DNA from: CALKKN01 sp041571375
GTDB taxonomy: Bacteria; Pseudomonadota; Gammaproteobacteria; Xanthomonadales; SZUA-36
Direction of reading: 5' to 3'
Assembly: GCA_041571375.1 (NCBI GenBank)
Contig: JBFFUJ010000094.1
Location: 1 to 8,840 of the forward strand
Length of the DNA: 8,840 nucleotides
Shown piece by piece: positions 1-7,031 of the stretch (its first letter is position 1; the number at the start of each line of letters is the position of its first letter). The notes beneath the pieces are model-generated. The model did not search any database. It saw only the letters and a list, made by a program, of their open reading frames with translations, and was not told where the DNA came from. The position numbers and the translations under genes are program-made.

Positions 1-25
1 CGCGGGCGATTGGCAATCCGCTAAG

Positions 26-1417
26 ATGCCCCAAAATGCAGGGACTATGACGGTGCAGAAAACATACGATTATGACCTGTTCGTGATCGGCGCGGGCTCC
101 GGGGGCGTGCGCGGCGCACGGATTGCCGCCGGTCACGGCGCCCGGGTGGCGATCTGCGAGGAAAGCCGTGTCGGAGGCACCTGCGTCATCCGGGGCTGCG
201 TGCCGAAGAAGCTGCTGGTCTATGCATCGCATTTTGCCGAGGACTTCGAGGACGCGCGCGGTTACGGCTGGGATGTCGGCACGGCGAGCTTCAGCTGGCC
301 GCGGCTGATCCAGGCGAAAGACGCGGAAATCGATCGGCTGAACAAGGTGTATCACAGCCTGCTCGATGACGCGGGGGTGACGCTGTTCGAGCAGCGCGGC
401 AGGCTGGTCGGCCCCCACGAGGTGTCCCTGGGCGACCGGACCGTGACGGCCGCGCACATTCTCATCGCCACGGGCGGCCGTCCCTGGCTGCCCGACATAC
501 CGGGTGTCGAGCACGCGATCACGTCGAACGAAGCCTTTCACCTCGAACGGCTGCCGGAGCGGGTCGCAGTGGTCGGCGGAGGTTTCATCGCCTGCGAATT
601 CGCCGGAATCTTCAGGGGTCTGGGGTCCGAGGTGACGCAGCTCTACCGCGGTGATGCCCTGTTGCGGGGCTTCGACGGCGACGTCCGCCGGGTGGTCACC
701 GGCGAATTGCGGAACAAGGGCGTCGATGTGAAGCTCGAGAGCGACGTGGAGCGCATCGTGCAGACAGCCGAGGGGCTGCAGGTCGAAATGCGTACCGGCG
801 AGTGCGTCGTGGTCGACGAGGTGCTGTACGCGACGGGCCGGGTCCCGAATGTGCGTGGGCTCGGGCTGGAGCAGGTCGGCGTCGAGGTGCGGGCCGACGG
901 ACGGGTCGTTGTCGACGAACTTTCCTGCACCAGCGCCGGTCATATCTACGCGGTGGGCGACGTCACCAGCCGCGTCAACCTGACTCCGGTGGCGATTTAC
1001 GAGGCCCACGCTTTCGCCGACACGGTATTTGGCGGCATCAGCCGACCGGTGGACCACCAGTTCGTGCCGTCGGCGGTTTTTTCGCAGCCGCCGGTCGGTA
1101 CGGTGGGCTACAGCGAGGAGGATGCGGTGCACCATGTCGGCGCGGTCGACATCTACCTGTCGGAATTCCGGCCGATGAAGCACACGCTGTCCGGGCGGAA
1201 CGAGAAGATGATGATGAAGCTCGTGGTGGACCGCACGAGCCAGCAGGTCGTCGGCGTGCATATCGTCGGGCCCGACGCGCCGGAAATTGTGCAGGGCTTC
1301 GCTGTGGCGGTAAAATCCGGGCTGACCAAGGATCGCTTCGACTGCACCATTGGCATTCACCCGACAGCCGCAGAAGAACTGGTCACGATGAGGAGGCCGG
1401 TCAGGAGTCATGGATGA
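26..1417 (+). CDS. gor: Glutathione-disulfide reductase (NADPH), class I flavin disulfide oxidoreductase
   Basis: This enzyme reduces glutathione disulfide to two glutathione using NADPH and FAD, in the cytoplasm, as a homodimer. The 463-residue length is normal for the family. Visible motifs in order are the FAD dinucleotide fold GAGSGG (residues 22-27), the redox-active disulfide GGTCVIRGCVPKK with C53 and C58, and the NADPH fold GGGFIA (184-189). Two arginines follow in YRGDALLR (R208, R214), where glutathione reductases bind the 2'-phosphate. Then come ATGRVPN, the second FAD motif YAVGD, and the C-terminal catalytic GIHPTAAEE (H445, E450). These separate it from lipoamide dehydrogenase and mercuric reductase. 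The CVIRGC form of the active site resembles alphaproteobacterial, cyanobacterial and plant enzymes more than E. coli Gor (CVNVGC). The start is uncertain: ATG at 26 gives the longest product, but ATG at 47 (M8) has a GGGA just upstream and trims a poorly conserved tail. Its TGA overlaps the ATG of the protease gene downstream. Confidence 0.95.
   Translation: MPQNAGTMTVQKTYDYDLFVIGAGSGGVRGARIAAGHGARVAICEESRVGGTCVIRGCVPKKLLVYASHFAEDFEDARGYGWDVGTASFSWPRLIQAKDAEIDRLNKVYHSLLDDAGVTLFEQRGRLVGPHEVSLGDRTVTAAHILIATGGRPWLPDIPGVEHAITSNEAFHLERLPERVAVVGGGFIACEFAGIFRGLGSEVTQLYRGDALLRGFDGDVRRVVTGELRNKGVDVKLESDVERIVQTAEGLQVEMRTGECVVVDEVLYATGRVPNVRGLGLEQVGVEVRADGRVVVDELSCTSAGHIYAVGDVTSRVNLTPVAIYEAHAFADTVFGGISRPVDHQFVPSAVFSQPPVGTVGYSEEDAVHHVGAVDIYLSEFRPMKHTLSGRNEKMMMKLVVDRTSQQVVGVHIVGPDAPEIVQGFAVAVKSGLTKDRFDCTIGIHPTAAEELVTMRRPVRSHG
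1403..1416 (+). promoter_or_regulatory. Shine-Dalgarno and ATGA overlap that set the protease start
   Basis: AGGAG at 1403-1407 lies six bases before ATG 1414. That ATG shares four bases with the gor stop (ATGA, stop at 1415-1417). The reading frame remains open far upstream inside gor, but this is the only start with both a good ribosome-binding site and an immediately following signal peptide. The arrangement implies translational coupling of the protease to gor. Confidence 0.8.
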
Positions 1418-4400
1418 GTTTTGAGGTCAGAACCGGACGCCTCCGGCTGGGGGCGGCCCCACGCTGGATGGTGGTCTGGCTGGCGGTGGCTGCTATGGCC
1501 GTCGGGTTGCCGGTGCAGGCCAAGGCCCCGGGCGGCGCGCGCGGCGACCTGCAACGTTATATCGTCGAATTGCACGACCTGCCGCTGGCCCTGTCCGATG
1601 CCCGGCGCCAGTCCTTCCCGGGCGATTCACCCCTTCGTCTCGAACTGCCTGCGGGTGCGGCCGATGTGGAGCGCAAGCTTGACTTCAACACCGTTGCGGC
1701 ACGCGAATACCTGAGTCTGCTCGAGTCCCGCCAGGGGGATTTCCTCGGCGCGGCCGTCCGTCGCCTGGGCCGGGAATTGCCCGCTGTGTACAGCTATCGC
1801 CTGGCGACCAACGGTCTGGCGTTGGACCTCACTGAAGCCGAAGCGGCCGCGCTGCGGGATTCGCCCTCCGTCCGCTCCATCCTGCCGGATCAGCGTCACC
1901 GGCTGCAGAGCTACGCCGGGCCCATCTGGATCGGCGCGGACGACCTCTGGGACGGTGCAGCCGGATTCATGGCCGCGCGGGGCGAGGGCGTGGTCGTCGG
2001 CATCATCGACTCGGGCATCAACTGGGACAGCCCGTCGTTCATCGACCCCTCGCTGGACGGCTACAGCCACGTCAATCCCTTCGGCCAGCAGTTGGGCCTG
2101 TGCGCGGATCCTGAGGTGCTCTGCAACAACAAGCTGGTTGGCGTCTACGACTTCGTCGAGGACGACCCCTCGACCGACGACGTGGTCGAGGAAAACACCA
2201 ATGGGCGCGACAACGATGGCCACGGCAGCCACGTCGCCTCCATCGCCGCGGGCAATCGGGTCAACACCTTCTTCGACGGGGAGCAGCGCACCCTGCACGG
2301 GGTCGCGCCGCGGGCCAATATCGTCTCCTACCGCGTTTGCTACGTGGGCGAACCGGAGACCGAGGACAGCGGCGGTTGCATGGGCTCGGCGATTCTCGCG
2401 GCCATCGAGCAGGCGGTGGCGGACGGCGTCGATGTGCTGAACTACTCCATCGGCTCGGATGCGGGCAATCCCTGGTCGATCGGCAGCATTTCACGGGCCT
2501 TTCTGGCTGCCCGCAACGCCGGCATCTTCGTGGCCACCTCGGCAGGCAACGGCGGGCCCAATCCAGGCACCGTCACTTCGCCCGCCAATGCGCCCTGGAT
2601 CATGGCCGTCGGCGCCGCGACCCACGACCAGAACCCCTACACACGGGCGGGTGCGGTCGAGGACCTGTCCGGTGGCGACGTACCTGCTTCGGGCGAGTTT
2701 CTGGGTGTTACCCGGACTGGGGGCCTCGGGGTCCGGCCAATCGTGCACGCCCGTGATTTCGGCAACGCGCTGTGCGGGGTGGGCGAGCCCGAACTGCAGC
2801 CCGACTGTGAGGGAAACCAGGGTCTGAGCAACCCCTGGGACGGGCAGACGCCTTTCAACGGGGAAATCGTGGTATGCGACCGGGGGATCTACGGGCGGGT
2901 CGAAAAGGGCAAGAACGTGCTGCTGGCCGGCGCCGGCGGCTACATCCTGGCGAACACGGACGAGTGGGGGGAATACAAGATCCCCGAGGAGCACTGCCTG
3001 CCGGCCACGCATCTCGGCGTCCAGGAGGGCGACGCGCTGCGAGCCTGGCTGGACAGCGGCAGCGGGCACCAGGGCTCGCTGTCGGGCGAGAGTACCCGCG
3101 AATCGGCCCTGTTCGCTGATCGCATCCTGTCTTTCAGTTCGCGCGGCCCGGCTGCCCCGCCCGTGGAGGACGTACAGAAGCCGAACGTCATCGCGCCGGG
3201 ATTGCAGATCCTGGGCGCTGCCGAAAATGGGCAGGAATACGCTCCCCTCAGTGGCACCTCGTTTTCCTCGCCGCACCTGGCGGGCGCGGCCGCATTGCTG
3301 AAGTCCCTGCACAATGGCTGGACCGTGAGCCAGCTCAGCTCCTCGCTGGAAACGACCGCCACTCCAGAGCAGGTCACGGACGGCGGGTTCGCCGTGTCGG
3401 GCTCTTCGGGCAGCAACTTCCTTCCGGCCACGCCGCTGGAGTATGGCGCCGGGCGCCCGCAGCTGGGGGAAGCTGCCAATGCCGGCCTGTACCTGCCGGT
3501 GACGGGCGCGGAATTCACCGCCGCCAACCCGTCAGCGGGCGGCGACCCCAAGGACCTCAACCTGGCCGGACTGGTGGATTCGAGGTGCCGCGGCGCCTGC
3601 AGCTTCGTCCGCACCGTCGCGGACCAGATGGGGGGCGGCAACTGGACCGCGACCCCCATCGGCTTCCCCCCCGGCGTTCTGGTCGCCACGAGCCCGTCCA
3701 ATTTCAGCCTTGCCAATGGGGGTTCCCGCAGCCTGACGGTGGGTGTCAACCTCGAGAGCACCGGGGTGATCGGCGACTGGGTGCACGGGCTCATACGCTT
3801 CAGCGCTGCCGGCTCGGCAGATCAGCACCTCACGGTTTCCGCTTTTTCCTATGGCGGTGACTTGCCGGACGCATGGATCATCGAGGACGGGCGAGACAGC
3901 GGCTGGCAGGCATTTCAGCTCTCGGGGTTGGCTGCGATGCCGGACGCCACCTTCCGCAGCGGCGGGTTGGATCCCGCAGACCGTACGGTCCGCGTGCTGC
4001 CTGAAGACGAGACCCATGACGATCCTTATGACGGCGGTGCGGGCGTGTTTACGAAATGGCACCTGCTGCCTCAGGGCGGGCTCTGGCTCCACGCGGAGAC
4101 TCTGATTTCAACCGCTGAAGACCTCGACCTGTATGTGGGCGTGGACCTGAACGGCAATGGCTCGGCCGAAGAGAGCGAGGAGTTGTGCAGCAGCACCTCG
4201 CCCGACGACATCGAGCAGTGTGACCTGTACAACCTTCAGCCCGGCAATTACTGGATTCTGGTTCAGAACTGGACCGGCACCGAGCCGGACGGGGATGAAG
4301 CGACCCTGTTGAGCGCGGCCGTCACGGCCGATCCCGATGCCACGCTGGCGGCCAGTGGCCCGGGCATCGTGCAGGAAGGCGCGGCCTTCGATCTGCGCCT

Positions 4401-5652
4401 CAGCTGGGAGAACGTCGCCGCGGTCCCGGGCGAGACGTGGTTTGGCGCCGTGGGCGTCGGCACGCAGCGCGAGAGCCCCGACAACATCGGCGTGATCCCG
4501 GTGCGATTCGTTCGCGATGGTGTCAGTGCGCCAACCACGTTCCCGTTGTTCGACGGGCGCGAGCATCGCCTGGCGCTGGAGCCTGGCGGGAGCCACGACC
4601 TCCTGTTCATCGACATACCGCCCGGCGCAAGCAGTCTCACGGTGGGTGCCGACGGCGCCAGCGCCGAACAGAGCGACAGCCTGACCCTGGAGTTGCGGCG
4701 ACTGGATTTCGATCAGGGACTGATCAATCCGCCGTTCGCGACTGCCCCGGATGCCGCCGAGAGCATCATTGCCGGCAGTGGCGGTGGCGGCAACGGTCCC
4801 ACGCTGGCGGTCACCGGTGGCGCGCTGCAGGCAGGACGATATTACGCGGTGCTTGGCAACGAAGGCGCTGCCGCGGCTTCGGTCCGGATCCGTGTCGACG
4901 TGGGCTTCGCGGGTGCGGCGCTGCCGGTGCATCGGGGCCTGTGGGAGCCGAACTCGCGCCCCGGGCTCGGCCAGGGCTTCGATTACAACTGGGGCGGCAC
5001 TGACCGCGCGCTGATCTGGTACACCTACGACGAGCAGGGGCAGGCGACCTGGTACATCGCCGGCAGCCCATCGGTCCAGGGCAATATCTGGGTTTCCGAC
5101 CTGTACCGCGTGACCAATGATGGCGCGGAACAGCAGTTGGCCCGGGTGGGGCACGTGGCCGTGACCATCCTCGGGGAGGACGATGCGCTCTTCACCTTCA
5201 CGCTGTTCGGGGAGTCCGGGACCGACCGGATGCAGCCGCTCAGTGCGCTGACCTGTCCGAACATCGAGGGCAGCCCGCGCAGCTACACCGGAATCTGGTT
5301 CCGCGGCAGCGACGGCCTGGGCGGCGCCAGCGTGATTGTCAATTCGGCCACGCAGGCCCAGATCCATTACCTGTTCGATGCGCTCGGGGTGCCCAGGTGG
5401 CTGTTCGCGCAGGATCTGGAGCAGCCCGCACCCACCAATCCGACCCTGCCGTTCCTGCAGTTCAGCGGTTACTGCGCGGTCTGCACCGCGACTTCCGTTT
5501 CCAATGTCGAGGCGGGTGTGCTGAGCCGGACCTTCAACAGTCAAACCAATGGCAGCTGGACGCTGGATTATCAGCTGCAGCCCCCGCTGACGGGCGCGGT
5601 TGAGCGGACCGAGGCGATCGTCAAGCTGACCGGGACGCTCGACTGCCTGTAA
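1414..5652 (+). CDS. Secreted S8 subtilisin-family serine protease with PA, Fn3-like, PPC-like and duplicated C-terminal modules
   Basis: This is a 1412-residue exported serine endopeptidase. A signal peptide (residues 1 to about 36-38, hydrophobic core then VQA/AKA) is followed by an I9-like propeptide (about 45-165, starting LQRYIVEL). The S8 domain carries the full catalytic set: D199 (GIIDSG), H270 (GHGSHVA), oxyanion N379 (SAGNGG) and S616 (SGTSFSSPH). A PA-type domain (about 425-545, GEIVVCDRG near 483) is inserted between N379 and S616. SSRGP (575-579) and YGAGRP (677-682) recall plant cucumisin-type subtilases, as does the Fn3-like domain after about 700 (FVRTV, NWTATP). A PPC-like domain (about 865-970, DLDLYV) contains an EF-hand-like loop at 911-922. 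A Gly-rich linker (about 1120-1129) leads to two degenerate copies of a Trp/Tyr-rich module (about 1170-1280 and 1288-1412). Many closely paired cysteines suggest disulfides. No C-terminal anchor is visible, so the protein is probably secreted. The natural substrate is unknown; active-site completeness argues for a working protease. Confidence 0.92.
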   Translation: MSFEVRTGRLRLGAAPRWMVVWLAVAAMAVGLPVQAKAPGGARGDLQRYIVELHDLPLALSDARRQSFPGDSPLRLELPAGAADVERKLDFNTVAAREYLSLLESRQGDFLGAAVRRLGRELPAVYSYRLATNGLALDLTEAEAAALRDSPSVRSILPDQRHRLQSYAGPIWIGADDLWDGAAGFMAARGEGVVVGIIDSGINWDSPSFIDPSLDGYSHVNPFGQQLGLCADPEVLCNNKLVGVYDFVEDDPSTDDVVEENTNGRDNDGHGSHVASIAAGNRVNTFFDGEQRTLHGVAPRANIVSYRVCYVGEPETEDSGGCMGSAILAAIEQAVADGVDVLNYSIGSDAGNPWSIGSISRAFLAARNAGIFVATSAGNGGPNPGTVTSPANAPWIMAVGAATHDQNPYTRAGAVEDLSGGDVPASGEFLGVTRTGGLGVRPIVHARDFGNALCGVGEPELQPDCEGNQGLSNPWDGQTPFNGEIVVCDRGIYGRVEKGKNVLLAGAGGYILANTDEWGEYKIPEEHCLPATHLGVQEGDALRAWLDSGSGHQGSLSGESTRESALFADRILSFSSRGPAAPPVEDVQKPNVIAPGLQILGAAENGQEYAPLSGTSFSSPHLAGAAALLKSLHNGWTVSQLSSSLETTATPEQVTDGGFAVSGSSGSNFLPATPLEYGAGRPQLGEAANAGLYLPVTGAEFTAANPSAGGDPKDLNLAGLVDSRCRGACSFVRTVADQMGGGNWTATPIGFPPGVLVATSPSNFSLANGGSRSLTVGVNLESTGVIGDWVHGLIRFSAAGSADQHLTVSAFSYGGDLPDAWIIEDGRDSGWQAFQLSGLAAMPDATFRSGGLDPADRTVRVLPEDETHDDPYDGGAGVFTKWHLLPQGGLWLHAETLISTAEDLDLYVGVDLNGNGSAEESEELCSSTSPDDIEQCDLYNLQPGNYWILVQNWTGTEPDGDEATLLSAAVTADPDATLAASGPGIVQEGAAFDLRLSWENVAAVPGETWFGAVGVGTQRESPDNIGVIPVRFVRDGVSAPTTFPLFDGREHRLALEPGGSHDLLFIDIPPGASSLTVGADGASAEQSDSLTLELRRLDFDQGLINPPFATAPDAAESIIAGSGGGGNGPTLAVTGGALQAGRYYAVLGNEGAAAASVRIRVDVGFAGAALPVHRGLWEPNSRPGLGQGFDYNWGGTDRALIWYTYDEQGQATWYIAGSPSVQGNIWVSDLYRVTNDGAEQQLARVGHVAVTILGEDDALFTFTLFGESGTDRMQPLSALTCPNIEGSPRSYTGIWFRGSDGLGGASVIVNSATQAQIHYLFDALGVPRWLFAQDLEQPAPTNPTLPFLQFSGYCAVCTATSVSNVEAGVLSRTFNSQTNGSWTLDYQLQPPLTGAVERTEAIVKLTGTLDCL

Positions 5653-5666
5653 CCGCCCGCCCGGCG
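5653..5666. other. 14-base gap between convergent genes
   Basis: Only 14 GC-rich bases separate the protease stop (TAA at 5650-5652) from the kmo stop (TGA complement at 5667-5669). No T-tract is present on either strand, so there is no recognisable Rho-independent terminator. The two transcripts must end by another means or overlap. Confidence 0.7.
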
Positions 5667-7031
5667 TCAGGCGGCCGCGGTCGCCAGGCGCTCCGCGACG
5701 AGTACTGAGGCCCTGTCCAGGTCGACGTCCGCGAGCTCGCTTTTTCCGTCCAGCAGTTCGTCGAGGATTTCCGCCTGGATGCGGCCGCGGCGATGGGCTT
5801 CGGCATAAGGGATGCGGTGGAACATCACCAGCGAATAGCGTGGAATGAAAACACCGGCATGGCGCTGCTCCAGTTCGCGTTCCAGCGCCTTGCGCAGCAG
5901 GAAGTCACGGTGCCGTACCGAATCACGCATGGTACGGAAGGCGTCCAGGGCCATATCCGCAATGGCTTCGGCATCGGCAATGCGGACGCCTTCCAGACGC
6001 TCGAACGCGGTAGCCCAGTCACCCGCGCCACCGTCGATAATGTCTGTCAGGGTGGTGCAGTCTTCGAACGCCGCATTCACGCCCTGCCCGTGGAACGGCA
6101 CGATGGTGTGCGCCGCGTCGCCCAGCAGCAGGCCGAGCCCGTCCAGGTGCCAGCGACTGCAGCGTATCGTACCCATGTGGCCAACGGGATGGTCGCGGAA
6201 TTCCTGTTCCAGCCGTGGCATCAAATCGGTCGCATCCGGAAAATTGAACTCCATGAAGGCCTTCTGCCGGGTCCAGGAATCCAGTTCTTCGAAGCCCCAG
6301 GGCATCCTGTGGTCGCCGGCGCAGGGCAGGAACAGCATCGCCGGGAAATTGCCGTCGGTGTCGGGCATGGCGATCATCATGTAGCCGCCGCGAGGCCAGA
6401 CGTGCAGCGCGTGGCGGTCGAGCGAGACGGTTCCGGCTGCGTCCGCGGAAATCAGCAGCTGCTTGTAGCCCGCGTCCAGCGATTCCTGCACCACCGTCAG
6501 GTCGGTCGCCCGCTGCATGGCCGACCGCACCTTCGAGCCCGCGCCGTCAGTTCCGATCAGGACCTCGAAAGGCCGCTCGCCGCTGTGCTCGAAGCGCATC
6601 TGCCGTGCGTTCCAGTCGATCGACATCAGTCTTTGACCAAAACGGAGCGCGACCTTGCCGCTCGCCTCGGCCGCGTCCAGCAGGCAATGGACGAGGCGCT
6701 CGCGGGGAATGCTGTAGAGGGCTTCGTAGGCATGCACGCCGTAGGGTTGCAGGTTGGTCTGGCCCCGCCGATCGTGAATCATTCTGCCGCGCATGGACGT
6801 GACGTGGGCGCCGACCGCGTCCTCGAGACCCGCGGCGCGCAGCGCGTAGCGGCCGCGTTCACCAAGTGACAGGATGGCCGGGGCGAGTGGGTGGGGCGGC
6901 TGCGTTCGCGGATCCGCGGAGGCATCGAACAGTTCCGACTGAAAACCGCGCTGGGCCAGCAGGATGGCGAGTAGGGTGCCGCTCATGCCGGCACCGATGA
7001 TGGTCACCTTGTGGGTTTCGTGGATGCGCAT
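5667..7031 (-). CDS. kmo: Kynurenine 3-monooxygenase (FAD-dependent)
   Basis: This flavoprotein hydroxylates L-kynurenine to 3-hydroxykynurenine with NADPH and O2, a step from tryptophan to quinolinate and NAD. The 454-residue product has the N-terminal FAD fold GAGMSG (13-18) with acidic D36 at the end of the second strand. MRGRMIH and PYG (80-98) place R83 and Y97 at the same 14-residue spacing as human R85/Y99, which bind the substrate carboxylate. GTDGAGSKVR is the middle DG motif. GDAAHTIVPFHGQG (304-317) is the hallmark second FAD motif of KMO and separates it from general aromatic hydroxylases. The C-terminal IPRYSLVMF and YAEA (Y409) match the family pattern near the substrate pocket. 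There is no C-terminal transmembrane helix, unlike mitochondrial KMO, so it should be soluble. It starts directly after the kynU stop with zero gap, so the two form an operon with kynU first. Confidence 0.94.
   Translation of the reverse strand: MRIHETHKVTIIGAGMSGTLLAILLAQRGFQSELFDASADPRTQPPHPLAPAILSLGERGRYALRAAGLEDAVGAHVTSMRGRMIHDRRGQTNLQPYGVHAYEALYSIPRERLVHCLLDAAEASGKVALRFGQRLMSIDWNARQMRFEHSGERPFEVLIGTDGAGSKVRSAMQRATDLTVVQESLDAGYKQLLISADAAGTVSLDRHALHVWPRGGYMMIAMPDTDGNFPAMLFLPCAGDHRMPWGFEELDSWTRQKAFMEFNFPDATDLMPRLEQEFRDHPVGHMGTIRCSRWHLDGLGLLLGDAAHTIVPFHGQGVNAAFEDCTTLTDIIDGGAGDWATAFERLEGVRIADAEAIADMALDAFRTMRDSVRHRDFLLRKALERELEQRHAGVFIPRYSLVMFHRIPYAEAHRRGRIQAEILDELLDGKSELADVDLDRASVLVAERLATAAA

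Noticed and set aside
1..25. Possible tail of an upstream gene ending at TAA 22-24
   Set aside because: Seven codons are too few to identify anything; it could be a stop of a preceding operon gene, but nothing supports it.
802..1413. Upstream extension of the protease reading frame inside gor
   Set aside because: The translation is Arg/Gly-rich, lies wholly in another frame of a clear gor, and would bury the signal peptide. ATG 1414 has a strong ribosome-binding site.
4108..5544. 478-codon open frame antisense to the protease
   Set aside because: It is a GC-rich shadow frame with no recognisable motif; the sense strand has clear domain content throughout.
5653..5674. Possible hairpin CCGCC...GGCGG between the convergent genes
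   Set aside because: The stem is only five pairs with a 12-base loop, partly inside kmo, and no T-run follows on either strand. It is not a credible intrinsic terminator.
5793..6869. 358-codon open frame antisense to kmo
   Set aside because: It has no motif or good start signal, and kmo on the other strand shows all family motifs.
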